From the NCBI RefSeq assembly GCF_002954265.1, contig NZ_PPSL01000003.1, positions 372,001 to 436,000 on the forward strand: DNA of 64,000 bases. The letters are read 5' to 3'. A program made the position numbers and the translations under genes. This DNA is from Flavipsychrobacter stenotrophus (GTDB lineage: Bacteria > Bacteroidota > Bacteroidia > Chitinophagales > Chitinophagaceae). Numbering within the stretch: position 1 is the first letter of the stretch; each line of letters starts with the position of its first letter. Below the pieces are notes generated by a model that worked only from the letters and a program-made list of their open reading frames with translations, was not told the DNA's origin and searched no databases. Positions 8,848-17,858 of this stretch are shown piece after piece.

Positions 8848-10167
8848 TTAAAAAGTCAGTGTAAATACACAGCCACCGGCGTTTACGTTGTTCACATTGA
8901 TGCTGCCGTTGTGCTGGCGCATGACCTGTGCTGCATAGCTAAGGCCAAGGCCGTATCCTTTTGTATTATGTCTGAGGCCATTGGGTACGCGGAAGAATTT
9001 TTCGAAGATCTTTTCTTTGTATTCTTCCGGTATGCCGGGGCCATTGTCGGTTAGTGATAATTGTATTGCGCCACTATTCTCTGTAAGTGTAACAGCAATA
9101 TTGGGTGCTGAGGTGGAATACTTCAGGCTGTTATCGAGCAGGTTGACCAGTACGCCCTGCATGTGCAATTTGTCGATTGGGGCTACAAAATTGTTGCCTG
9201 TCACATTAAAAGATACATTGGCCTCATGCTGTGCAAAGCGCAGTTGCATGTTTTGCAGTACTTCTGTCACCAGCTGGCGGAGATCGTAGCTTTCGCGCTG
9301 AATGTGCATTTTGCCGTTTTCAAGCAGCGATGTGTTCAGTACCCTTGTAGCCAATAGTTCCAGCCTGTCCATTTCAGATGTGGCCATGCCCAGGTATTCG
9401 CGGCTCAGTTTAGGATCGTCTATAATATTGTAGTTGTTCAGTGCCTCGAGTGCCAGCTTTACAGTAGAAATAGGGGTTTTGAGTTCATGAGACATATTGC
9501 TGATGAAATCATCTTTCAGCTGGCTGAGCTTTAACTGAGAACTAAGACCCTTGTAGGCAATAACAAATGCGGCAGCTGTAAGGGTGAGTAATACCAGCAC
9601 AAAAAGTAGCTGCGGCAGTAGTTTCATCATCAGGTAGCCACTGTAATCCCGCACTATTATGCCATTGTCTTGCGTAAAGAAGTCACTTTTAATGAATATA
9701 GACTTTCCTTCTTTGTTACTGTCACAATTGACCACCCAGCTTGAATTAAAGTCCCAGCCGTTTTGCTTCATCTGGCTGGCAAACATTTCATTGAAGGCGA
9801 TGGTGTCCATTTTGAACAGGCTCTGCTCCTGCCCCCTGGATATCATAACGCCCCCTGCAACCATCGAGTGAATTTTGCCTGGAGAAAGGTTTACGACATG
9901 TCCGTCCTGATCGGTGGCCAGCAGTTTTGCTTCCTTTTGTGGTGTTTTAGCGGCTACCGGATCAACAACGTGCTCCAGTATGAGTGAGTCGGAAACTTTG
10001 TGCTGTATGTCGGTAAATATTTTAGTAAGGTTTTTCTTTAATTCATCGCGCTGGGTATTGTACTGGCTTGATAACCATTGGATGGTAAATACAACCAGCA
10101 ATACCTGGCAAAACACCATAAGTGCTTTGATAGACCTGAGATTTATTTTTTTACCGCCGTTCATCAT
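8848..10167 (-). CDS. Sensor histidine kinase
   Basis: A membrane sensor kinase of 439 residues. Two membrane helices (about residues 14-35 and 184-206) flank a periplasmic sensor region of about 150 residues. The dimerisation domain has the H-box SNMSHELKTPIS (phosphoacceptor H227), and the ATPase domain has DNGPGIPEE and GYGLGLSYA. It should phosphorylate the response regulator encoded next (7800-8495). The frame is open to a TTG at 10176, but that codon lies inside the -7 box, so I start at the ATG-ATG pair (10167/10164). The signal sensed cannot be told from sequence. Confidence 0.93.
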   Translation of the reverse strand: MMNGGKKINLRSIKALMVFCQVLLVVFTIQWLSSQYNTQRDELKKNLTKIFTDIQHKVSDSLILEHVVDPVAAKTPQKEAKLLATDQDGHVVNLSPGKIHSMVAGGVMISRGQEQSLFKMDTIAFNEMFASQMKQNGWDFNSSWVVNCDSNKEGKSIFIKSDFFTQDNGIIVRDYSGYLMMKLLPQLLFVLVLLTLTAAAFVIAYKGLSSQLKLSQLKDDFISNMSHELKTPISTVKLALEALNNYNIIDDPKLSREYLGMATSEMDRLELLATRVLNTSLLENGKMHIQRESYDLRQLVTEVLQNMQLRFAQHEANVSFNVTGNNFVAPIDKLHMQGVLVNLLDNSLKYSTSAPNIAVTLTENSGAIQLSLTDNGPGIPEEYKEKIFEKFFRVPNGLRHNTKGYGLGLSYAAQVMRQHNGSINVNNVNAGGCVFTLTF

Positions 10168-10173
10168 ACAAAA

Positions 10174-10181
10174 CAAAAATA
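10174..10181 (-). promoter_or_regulatory. -7 box for the histidine kinase gene, nearly leaderless
   Basis: Minus-strand TATTTTTG (TAnnTTTG) ends 7 bases before the first ATG, so the transcript would begin at or next to the start codon. Confidence 0.5.
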
Positions 10182-10267
10182 GTCACTGTGTTCCCATATA
10201 TTTATATCTCTTAACCTTTTTTAACATTAATTCCCCTTTCTTTAACGCACAAACTTGCGGAATAATC

Positions 10268-10275
10268 TATTTTTG
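10268..10275 (+). promoter_or_regulatory. -7 box for the DUF2723 gene
   Basis: TATTTTTG matches TAnnTTTG and lies 21 bases upstream of the ATG at 10297. It lies downstream of the TTG that could extend the frame to 10255, so the ATG is the better start. Confidence 0.5.
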
Positions 10276-10296
10276 AGCGTTCTGACAAAAACTGAT

Positions 10297-13200
10297 ATGA
10301 AGTATAATAAGATCAATAACCTATTCGGCTGGATAACCGGAGCTATTGCTTACCTGGTTTACTTAAAAACGATGGAGCCCACCGTTAGCTTCTGGGACTG
10401 CGGCGAGTTTCTGAGCTGTGCGGCAAAACTGGAAGTGGGCCACTCACCGGGGGCGCCATTATTTATGATGATGCAGCGGTTATTTGCCATTTTCGCACCA
10501 TCTGCAGCCACACAGGCATTATTCATCAATTCATTTTCAGCACTTGTCAGTGCCCTGACCATACTGTTCCTTTTCTGGACCATTACGCATTATGCTAAAA
10601 AGCTATTGGTGCCAAAGGGCGAAGAAGTTACCGGCGAAAAGATGGCCCTAATTATGGGTGCCGGACTAGTGGGTGGACTTGCGTATACATTTTCAGATAC
10701 ATTCTGGTTCTCGGCAGTAGAGGCCGAGGTTTATGCTACATCATCATTTTTTACTGCCATTACCTTCTGGGCAATGCTGAAATGGGAAAATGTAGCCGAT
10801 GAAAAGTATGCTGATCGCTGGTTGGTATTGATCGCATACCTCATTGGTTTGTCGGTAGGGGTGCACTTGTTGAACTTACTTTGTATTCCACCTGTGGTGA
10901 TGATCTGGTATTTCAGACGCTATGCACCTACTGTAAAGGGTGGCATCATTGCATTCCTGGTTAGCTGTGTATTGCTGGGTTTTGTGCAGATAGGTATTAT
11001 ACAGTACATACCTAAGATAGCTGCCAATTTCGATATTATGTTTACCAATAGCTTTGGTTTGCCATTTGATATTGGTTCTATCACTTTCGTGCTGCTGCTT
11101 TGCGGCGGGTTGGTGTGGCTGCTTACATGGGCAAAAAAGAAGCAACATGTAATGCTGCATACCGGCATACTGAGTGTTATTTTCATTATCATTGGTTATA
11201 GCAGTTATATAGTACCCGTTATCCGCTCTCGTGCTGAAGTGCCGGTGGATATGACCAACCCTGATAACGCTTTCAGCCTGAATTCATACGTATCTCGTGA
11301 GCAGTTTGGCTCGCAGCCGCTACTTACCGGGCCTGATTTTACCAGTCCCATGACGAGTGTGAAGGAAACAGGCAAGATCTATACACAGGTTCAGAAAAAC
11401 GGTAAAGACCTTTATGAGGAAACAGGTGTAAAGCGCGAAGGAGTGTATGACCCTGCAACTACCCGTTTCTTCCCGCGTGTGTGGGACGGAAGTGAAGGAC
11501 ATGCCTCATTCTACCGTTCTTACCTGGGTCTTGCAGAAGGGCAGGCACCAACAGGTGCCGATAACCTGAGTTTCTTCTTTGGCTACCAGATGAACTGGAT
11601 GTGGTGGCGCTACTTTATGTGGAACTATGCCGGCCGTCAGAACGACTTTGAAGGCCAGGGTGATGCTAAGAATGGCAACTGGATATCGGGTATCAAAATG
11701 CTGGACAAGGGTCGCGTAGGTGACCTGGACAAGATGAGCGATGGCTTTAAGAATAACGGTGCCAGGAATCAATTGTACTTCTTGCCGCTGATACTGGGTA
11801 TAATGGGTGTTGTGTACCAGTTCAACAGAAAGAAAAAAGACGGCCTTATTGTTGCCCTGCTCTTCTTCTTTACAGGAGCGGCTATTGGTATATTCCTGAA
11901 TATGACACCGGGCCAGCCACGTGAGCGTGACTATGCCTTTGCCGGTGCTACCTATGCCTTTGCGGTATGGATAGGCCTGGGTGTGATAATGGTGTATGAC
12001 CTTATAGCCAGGGCTGTAAAGGGGTATCCGGCTGCTATTGGCGCTACTGTGTTGTGCCTTGTGGCCGTCCCTACGCTTATGGCTAAAGAAGAGTGGGATG
12101 ATCATGACCGTTCGCAAAAGCGACTAGCATGGTCTACGGCGTATAACGACCTTATGTCTTGCGAACCTAATGCCATATTGGTGACCTTCGGAGATAATGA
12201 TACCTACCCGCTATGGTACCTGCAGGAAGTAGAAGGTGTGCGTAAAGACGTACGTATTATGATCAATACACTGATAGGTACTGAATGGTTCATAGATCAG
12301 CTACAGCGTAAGATCAATGATGCGGATGCAGTGCCAATGGTGTGGAAGAGAGATGATTATATGGGCTCTCGCCATGAGCACATCCGCTATATGGATAGTC
12401 ATAAAGTACCACAGGATAAATACTATGATCTTTATGATATTGTGAAATTCATGTGCACCAAAGATGGCGATGGCGGACAAGACGGTGAGGGTTATATACC
12501 GGCTCTGAATGTATTTGTAAAGGGCCTCAGCAAGGAAGAGCTGATTAAGAAAGGCATGTTGGATGCTGCTGATACTGGTGCGATCATCAATGAAATGAAG
12601 TTTAGCCTGCCTAGAGAAGGTATGTATAAAAATGATGTGACCCTGGTGAACATGATAGCCGAGAATGCTAAGAATGGCTGGGCAAGACCTATCTATTTGA
12701 GTGGTGGTTTCCCCGGCAATGATACTTACCTGGGCCTTCATGATTACCTCCGCCAGGAAGGAATGGTCTATCGCCTGGTGCCTTACAAGAAGGTGCCTAC
12801 CGCGGAGAGCAAGCAAGTTGGCATGAACATCAACCTTAACAAAAGTTACGACCTGTTCATGAACAAGTTTAAGTGGGGTGGTGGTGAAACAAACACTGTA
12901 TACTTTGATGAGAAGAACAGGGTGATGATGATGGCTTACCGTATATACGCATCCCAGATAGCAGATGATCTGAGTGCACATGGTAGAAACGCAGAGGCTG
13001 TTCAATTACTGGATAAGGTGAAGGCCGGCATTACATCTCATGCTTACTACTACGAACTGACAACCTTCTATATGGCTATGTCTTACTACAAGGCGGGTGC
13101 TAAAGAAAAGGGTAGAGACCTGTCGTTGGCATTAACGAAGAACTGCGAAGATGATGTAGAATATATGCTGACACTGGATGATAACCAGAGGGAATACCTA

Positions 13201-13344
13201 TCGAGGGATATTCGCAATGATGCATCGATGGTGAATACGCTGGCCAGTACGGCGCAAACCGCAGGAGATGCTGAAGGCGCTAAAGTGCTGAATGATAAAT
13301 TCCAGGCGATATATAATAAGGTGAAGGGATCGATAAGGCAGTAG
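10297..13344 (+). CDS. DUF2723 multi-spanning membrane protein, possible protein O-glycosyltransferase
   Basis: This 1015-residue protein starts MKYNKINNLFGW. It has a DUF2723 (PF11028) N-terminal region with about a dozen membrane helices (to about residue 590) and a soluble C-terminal half of roughly 420 residues. The first loop carries the acidic motif TVSFWDCGEFLSC typical of the family and of GT-C-fold glycosyltransferases. The vertebrate relative TMEM260 is a protein O-mannosyltransferase, so a role in glycosylating exported proteins is plausible; this is inference. The C-terminal half includes TFGDNDTYPLWY, common in Bacteroidota members, and ends in helical, TPR-like sequence. It is a single gene with its own promoter and terminator. 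Confidence 0.85.
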   Translation: MKYNKINNLFGWITGAIAYLVYLKTMEPTVSFWDCGEFLSCAAKLEVGHSPGAPLFMMMQRLFAIFAPSAATQALFINSFSALVSALTILFLFWTITHYAKKLLVPKGEEVTGEKMALIMGAGLVGGLAYTFSDTFWFSAVEAEVYATSSFFTAITFWAMLKWENVADEKYADRWLVLIAYLIGLSVGVHLLNLLCIPPVVMIWYFRRYAPTVKGGIIAFLVSCVLLGFVQIGIIQYIPKIAANFDIMFTNSFGLPFDIGSITFVLLLCGGLVWLLTWAKKKQHVMLHTGILSVIFIIIGYSSYIVPVIRSRAEVPVDMTNPDNAFSLNSYVSREQFGSQPLLTGPDFTSPMTSVKETGKIYTQVQKNGKDLYEETGVKREGVYDPATTRFFPRVWDGSEGHASFYRSYLGLAEGQAPTGADNLSFFFGYQMNWMWWRYFMWNYAGRQNDFEGQGDAKNGNWISGIKMLDKGRVGDLDKMSDGFKNNGARNQLYFLPLILGIMGVVYQFNRKKKDGLIVALLFFFTGAAIGIFLNMTPGQPRERDYAFAGATYAFAVWIGLGVIMVYDLIARAVKGYPAAIGATVLCLVAVPTLMAKEEWDDHDRSQKRLAWSTAYNDLMSCEPNAILVTFGDNDTYPLWYLQEVEGVRKDVRIMINTLIGTEWFIDQLQRKINDADAVPMVWKRDDYMGSRHEHIRYMDSHKVPQDKYYDLYDIVKFMCTKDGDGGQDGEGYIPALNVFVKGLSKEELIKKGMLDAADTGAIINEMKFSLPREGMYKNDVTLVNMIAENAKNGWARPIYLSGGFPGNDTYLGLHDYLRQEGMVYRLVPYKKVPTAESKQVGMNINLNKSYDLFMNKFKWGGGETNTVYFDEKNRVMMMAYRIYASQIADDLSAHGRNAEAVQLLDKVKAGITSHAYYYELTTFYMAMSYYKAGAKEKGRDLSLALTKNCEDDVEYMLTLDDNQREYLSRDIRNDASMVNTLASTAQTAGDAEGAKVLNDKFQAIYNKVKGSIRQ

Positions 13345-13362
13345 GGTTGATACTGCGAATAG

Positions 13363-13404
13363 AAAAGAGGGTGCTGCCATATTTGGAAGCACCCTCTTTT
13401 TGTT
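13363..13404. terminator. Bidirectional terminator
   Basis: A 12-bp stem (13364-13375 with 13389-13400), A-rich on the left and T-rich on the right, lies between the convergent DUF2723 and NmrA genes and can serve both. Confidence 0.85.
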
Positions 13405-13418
13405 TTAACTAGTCCTGC

Positions 13419-14306
13419 TTAGGCTTGTGCATATGCTGCTGCAAATTCCTTTGCGAAGTCTGCCAGTTTTGTTGCGCTTGCAAGTGGCTGCTTGTTAGCG
13501 TAGCCGGCAGTCATTTTGCCTGTTGCCATAGCCTCGCCCATTTCCATGTATTTTTCGGCAACCTCAGCCGGTAATCCTGCCTGCAACATGCCGTTTAGTG
13601 CATCTTCATTCTTAAAGTTCACCCATGGCAGCTGGGGCTTACCAATTGCAGCACCTAAAGCGCCTGCAATTTCTGTTGTTGTCGGTTCGTCGCTGACTAC
13701 AAAGCGAATACTCTTTCCTGTAAAAGTTGGTGTCAGCATTTCTTCTGCGGCAGCTGCGGCAATATCATTAGGATGTGCCATTACTAATTTTGCATTTTCT
13801 CCATAGTTGGCGCCAATTATTCCGGCATGCTTTATCATACCAATATTCGAATAAAGGTTGGTGAAGAAAAAACCGGGACGCAGGTGCTTTACGTTAACAC
13901 CTTCCAGTTTGTTCAATTCCTGCTCTACATGGTACAAGCCACTTACCGGGCCACAGCCCTCCGGCATGTGTGCACCAATACTACTCAGGTTTACTACCTG
14001 TTTTACACCTGCCGCCTTTATGGCTTCTGCATAATTCTTCCCGATGTTGTGTATGTGGCCAACCCAGTCAGGTGCCGACATGGTAGGCGGCACCATTGTG
14101 TAGACAGCGTCAGCGCCGTTAAATGTGCGGGTGAGAAATGCAGTGTCTTCTACAGAACCGATTGCCGCATGTGCACCAAGAGATTCTATTTGCGACTGTT
14201 TGTCGGCTTTGCTGCTGATCACCGTAACGTTGTGTCCTGCATTTACTAATTGTTGTGTAAGCGGTTTGCTAATGTTCCCCAGGGAACCTGTAATTACGTA
14301 TTTCAT
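13419..14306 (-). CDS. NmrA/QorB-like NAD(P)-binding oxidoreductase
   Basis: A 295-residue atypical short-chain dehydrogenase of the NmrA family. It begins MKYVITGSLGNISKPLTQQL, where GxxGxx forms the NAD(P)-binding Rossmann loop, and has LRPGFFFTNL and a C-terminal substrate domain. Relatives are quinone or aldehyde reductases (QorB) or redox-sensing proteins; the substrate cannot be told here. I use the ATG at 14306, since the longer form (MCEQKTKND...) would begin at 14333, at the edge of the promoter. It is divergent from an HxlR regulator with a shared operator, the usual arrangement for redox- or electrophile-induced reductases. Confidence 0.88.
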   Translation of the reverse strand: MKYVITGSLGNISKPLTQQLVNAGHNVTVISSKADKQSQIESLGAHAAIGSVEDTAFLTRTFNGADAVYTMVPPTMSAPDWVGHIHNIGKNYAEAIKAAGVKQVVNLSSIGAHMPEGCGPVSGLYHVEQELNKLEGVNVKHLRPGFFFTNLYSNIGMIKHAGIIGANYGENAKLVMAHPNDIAAAAAEEMLTPTFTGKSIRFVVSDEPTTTEIAGALGAAIGKPQLPWVNFKNEDALNGMLQAGLPAEVAEKYMEMGEAMATGKMTAGYANKQPLASATKLADFAKEFAAAYAQA

Positions 14307-14330
14307 ATCGTTTTTTGTTTTTTGTTCACA

Positions 14331-14344
14331 CAAAGGTATATTTG
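14331..14344. promoter_or_regulatory. Overlapping divergent -7 boxes
   Basis: The minus-strand box TACCTTTG (14331-14338) serves the NmrA gene and the plus-strand box TATATTTG (14337-14344) serves the HxlR gene. They overlap by two bases, so the two promoters are likely to be controlled together. Confidence 0.6.
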
Positions 14345-14346
14345 TG

Positions 14347-14380
14347 CATACTTTTTAACTAGTACCTACCAAAAAGTATG
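14347..14380. promoter_or_regulatory. Probable HxlR operator
   Basis: A perfect 10-base inverted repeat, CATACTTTTT (14347-14356) and AAAAAGTATG (14371-14380), with a 14-base spacer. It covers the predicted start region of the hxlR transcript and the -33 region of the NmrA promoter, as expected for a repressor site that controls both genes. Confidence 0.7.
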
Positions 14381-14388
14381 TATCTATT

Positions 14389-14754
14389 ATGTACGAAACA
14401 AAAGAAAGTTCTACCAATCAGCTGAACATAAGCATAGCGCTTAATAAGTGCCCTGTTACTTATACGTTGCATAAGATAGGCGGCAGGTGGAAGCCGCTGA
14501 TCATTTATCACCTCACCAGCGGCCCGTTGCGGTATGGGGAATTAAAGAAGGCTATACCTGCCATAACGGAAAAGATGCTGATACAACATCTTAAGGAGCT
14601 GGAAGCTGATGGGCTTGTAAACCGTAAAGCAATGCCGGTAGTTCCACCACATGTTACCTACAGTTTGACTACATCGGGAGAAGCGCTGGCGCCCGTGCTG
14701 AATGCAATGGCGGCATGGGGTATGCATTATTCAAAAGCAGATGTATTAGAATAA
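14389..14754 (+). CDS. HxlR-family transcriptional regulator
   Basis: A 121-residue winged-helix regulator of the HxlR family (PF01638). It has the conserved cysteine in NKCPVTYTL (residue 22), GGRWKPLIIYHL, LRYGELKKAI, and LIQHLKELEADGLV as the recognition region. The N-terminal cysteine is the redox- or electrophile-sensing residue in several studied members (HypR, YodB), so a thiol-based switch is plausible. It most likely represses itself and the divergent NmrA oxidoreductase through the inverted repeat between them. Confidence 0.92.
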   Translation: MYETKESSTNQLNISIALNKCPVTYTLHKIGGRWKPLIIYHLTSGPLRYGELKKAIPAITEKMLIQHLKELEADGLVNRKAMPVVPPHVTYSLTTSGEALAPVLNAMAAWGMHYSKADVLE

Positions 14755-14998
14755 AATCATTCGGTGGAGTGGAAATGAGTGTCTTATGAAATGGGAAAAA
14801 AATGTATTTGTATAAAAAAACCAGTAAAAAGTCAGTTTTTTCTGAAATTTTCGCTGTTTACACCAACCATTAAGCGTTTAGTACTGTCTAACTAGGGACA
14901 AGAGAAGATAAATTTTTATTAATTCTTAAAAGTTTTTCTATCTTGCGAGACAGAATTATCCGAATTATATATTATACATCCCAAAACAAGGATTAATT

Positions 14999-17563
14999 AT
15001 GAAATACAATCGCTACGCTTTCACATTACTCTGCGGCATATTATTATGCTGCTTCAGTAACAGAACATTGGCACAGCTTTATCTCTCGGCTGATCCTACA
15101 ACCTGTGGTGATTCAGCAACCACGTTGCATGCGTTATTAATAGGAGATGTACCAACATCATCGGGCGTTACCGCAGATGACGGATACTCAGGTTCTATCA
15201 ATATTGGGTTCACATTCAATTTCTATGGTAATAACTATACCCAGTTGTGCATTGGTTCTAATGGAGTTCTGTCTATGGGTACCGGATCAGCAGGTGGTTA
15301 TTGCACATGGCCTATCAGCAATACATTGGCCGGAACGGTTGCCGGAGCTGCTGCAATGAGAAATACTTTCTGCGGCCTTTGGTCAGATATTTATCTTTTT
15401 GCAGGTGGTACCATTACCTATTCTACAGTAGGTACTGCTCCTTATAGAAAGTTTATGGCTACATGGTGCGCAACGCACATGTACAGTTGCACAACGCAGT
15501 ATGAGACTTTCCAGATGATCATTTATGAAACAACCAACATCTGTGAAACACACATAGCTCACCGTACTACCGGTTGTACCTGGAATGGTGGTTATGCCAT
15601 AGTAGGTGTAGCCAATTCTACAGGAACAGCATCAACAGCAGCTCCGGGCAGAGACTTCCCTACATTGTGGGGTGCTTTGAACGAAGCATGGCGCTTTTCG
15701 CCAACAGGCAGCCCAACAACTGCTTATGCCGTAACTTCAATTCCTTTTGCTCCTGTTCCTTATGCTTCTTCTACTATTTATTGGTATGACAGTACTACCG
15801 GCTTGCTGGTAGGTTCAGGTCCAACAATTACAGTTTCTCCTTCAGTACCAACTACATACAAGGCTACAGCAGCTGGTTGCAGCGATTCTACAATCGCGTT
15901 TATACATGTATTACCAACATCTGGTAGTGGTTCAGTAAGCGGTATATCTGCACCTGTGCACATTACATCTCTGTTGGGTACAGATCCAACTGATTGCGGC
16001 AAGAACGATGGTACAGTTAGACTTGTTGGAGTTAATCCAGGATTCCCAGATTCTATATTCTATTCTGTAGGAGGTGTACCTCAGCCGATAATCGTACAGA
16101 CATCTTTAGCGGATAGTTCTTTAACTATTACTGGGTTACTGGCGGGTGTTTATGACTATTTCTATGTTAAACAGGGCTCATGTGTATCTAATGGAATACC
16201 TGTTACTTTATACAATCCGGCATTAGCTGCTAACTTTACTTATGTTACTCATCCGGGTTGCAGTGGTGATAGTGTAATCATCATCAATACTGGCACAAGT
16301 GGTGGTACGTATACTTATTCTACCAATCCTGCCACTACTGGTGTTCCGTTGTATCCTGGTCCTCCATCTATTTATACTTCGGTATTCAGTTATGGTGACG
16401 GATTTATGGATAGCTCAAGTGTAGGTGCATCGACTTATAGCCCAACGCATATTTATACTACACCTGGTACTTACAACATCAACTTCTTCTATCATAATAA
16501 CTACGGTTGTTCTGCACTGGCTACATTGCCTGTAACGTTGGGTCATCCACTAACCTCAGTGTTTACACCTTCTGCGCCTTCAGTTTGTCTGGGTGTTCCG
16601 GTTACGTTCACTAACTCATCGGTGGGTACAGGTGCTACTTACTTCTGGACATTTGGTGATGGCGTTACTTCAACAGATATGAACCCTAACCACAGCTATG
16701 CTGCACCGGGTACATACAATGTAACACTTACAGTAACAGACTTCATACCATGTACTGCTGTTTCCAACACTAACATTGATGTGATCTCCATAGGCACTCG
16801 TACCGACTTCCATGATACTACTGTATGTTTGAGGTTGCCATTACAGATAGAGTCTTACACAGAGGTGGTTCCGTCTTCACTGACAAATATCACTTACCAG
16901 TGGACACCGGGTACAAACCTGTCTGACCCTACAATACCAAACCCTACATTTATGGGTGTGGGTGATTACACTTACACGCTCACTGCTACTGTATTGCCAT
17001 TGGGCTGTACCGCATCTGATGTGATGACCATTCATTCTAAGCCTCCGATCATTTTGACTCATGTTACTATTGACCAGGTTATACCAATTGGTGGTAGCAT
17101 ACAGCTGAATGCCGACAGCGCATGGGTTTATGTATGGTCGCCTAACGATGGTACTTTGTCTAACGCTAACATCAATAACCCGATAGCTACGCCAATAGAT
17201 TCTGTTACTACCTACATGGTAGTGGGTATGTCTCCTTACGGTTGCCGCGACTCAGCTTTCGTAACTATCAGGGTAGACCCTACAGTTACCGAGTTCATTC
17301 CTGAGGCGTTCACGCCAAATGGTGATGGTTTGAATGATGTGTTCCGCGTGTTCAACCTGGGTTACTACCAGAAGCTGGTTGATTTCAGGATCTACAATCG
17401 TTGGGGACATGAAGTGTTCAACACTATCAATGCTAAGCAAGGATGGGATGGTACAATGAACGGTGTTCCTCAGGATATGGGTGTTTACTACTACCAGGTT
17501 ATTGTTTCTAACCCTGATGGTAAGCAGAAATCTCTGAAGGGTAGTGTTACTTTGATCAGATAA
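14999..17563 (+). CDS. Secreted PKD-domain protein with type B T9SS sorting domain
   Basis: An 854-residue surface or secreted protein. A signal peptide (to about residue 25, TLAQ) leads into a beta-sandwich region (about 40-240) with several cysteines, then a stretch of Ig-like and PKD-type repeats; the clearest PKD copy contains YFWTFGDGVTSTDMNPNHSY (around residue 545). The last ~90 residues (from EFIPEAFTPNGDGLNDVFRV) are the gliding-motility-associated type B sorting domain (TIGR04131), which sends it out through type IX secretion. No catalytic motif is visible, so an adhesin or binding protein is the best guess. The upstream region (14755-14998) is AT-rich with no gene. Confidence 0.88.
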   Translation: MKYNRYAFTLLCGILLCCFSNRTLAQLYLSADPTTCGDSATTLHALLIGDVPTSSGVTADDGYSGSINIGFTFNFYGNNYTQLCIGSNGVLSMGTGSAGGYCTWPISNTLAGTVAGAAAMRNTFCGLWSDIYLFAGGTITYSTVGTAPYRKFMATWCATHMYSCTTQYETFQMIIYETTNICETHIAHRTTGCTWNGGYAIVGVANSTGTASTAAPGRDFPTLWGALNEAWRFSPTGSPTTAYAVTSIPFAPVPYASSTIYWYDSTTGLLVGSGPTITVSPSVPTTYKATAAGCSDSTIAFIHVLPTSGSGSVSGISAPVHITSLLGTDPTDCGKNDGTVRLVGVNPGFPDSIFYSVGGVPQPIIVQTSLADSSLTITGLLAGVYDYFYVKQGSCVSNGIPVTLYNPALAANFTYVTHPGCSGDSVIIINTGTSGGTYTYSTNPATTGVPLYPGPPSIYTSVFSYGDGFMDSSSVGASTYSPTHIYTTPGTYNINFFYHNNYGCSALATLPVTLGHPLTSVFTPSAPSVCLGVPVTFTNSSVGTGATYFWTFGDGVTSTDMNPNHSYAAPGTYNVTLTVTDFIPCTAVSNTNIDVISIGTRTDFHDTTVCLRLPLQIESYTEVVPSSLTNITYQWTPGTNLSDPTIPNPTFMGVGDYTYTLTATVLPLGCTASDVMTIHSKPPIILTHVTIDQVIPIGGSIQLNADSAWVYVWSPNDGTLSNANINNPIATPIDSVTTYMVVGMSPYGCRDSAFVTIRVDPTVTEFIPEAFTPNGDGLNDVFRVFNLGYYQKLVDFRIYNRWGHEVFNTINAKQGWDGTMNGVPQDMGVYYYQVIVSNPDGKQKSLKGSVTLIR

Positions 17564-17584
17564 TACAAAACCGATTATAAAACG

Positions 17585-17618
17585 AAAAGCCGTCTTGCAT
17601 ATGCAGGACGGCTTTTTT
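17585..17618 (+). terminator. Terminator after PKD protein gene
   Basis: A 12-bp stem (17589-17600 with 17601-17612, one G-T pair) ends in a run of six T. Confidence 0.85.
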
Positions 17619-17673
17619 GTTGGGTTGAAAGGAAATAATACCAATTTGACTTTAAAATTACACCGGATGCTAT

Positions 17674-17790
17674 AACCACCTCCCCCTAAGTTTCGGCAGA
17701 AAAAGCCGAAACTTAGGGTACAGAGCTACGCTCGTGCCTTACCGGCACCTTCAAAACCTGCCTGCCGGTAGGCAGGGGAGGAGAGTGGTT
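17674..17790. repeat. 117-bp structured element with nested hairpins
   Basis: Outer arms AACCACCTCCCC (17674-17685) and GGGGAGGAGAGTGGTT (17775-17790) are roughly inverted. Inside are a perfect 13-bp stem (17685-17697 / 17705-17717), GTGCC-TTAC-CGGCAC (17734-17748) and the near-palindrome CCTGCCTGCCGGTAGGCAGG (17757-17776). No coding frame is credible. It resembles a small non-autonomous element or a structured RNA. Confidence 0.6.
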
Positions 17791-17858
17791 GACGTATTCA
17801 AAAAGTGAGAAATTGATGTCCATTCGCTATAAATCCTGAAATCTACTGATAGTAAAGA

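Noticed and set aside
10176-10176. TTG start of the kinase gene
   Set aside because: The TTG lies inside the -7 box TATTTTTG; ATG-ATG is just downstream.
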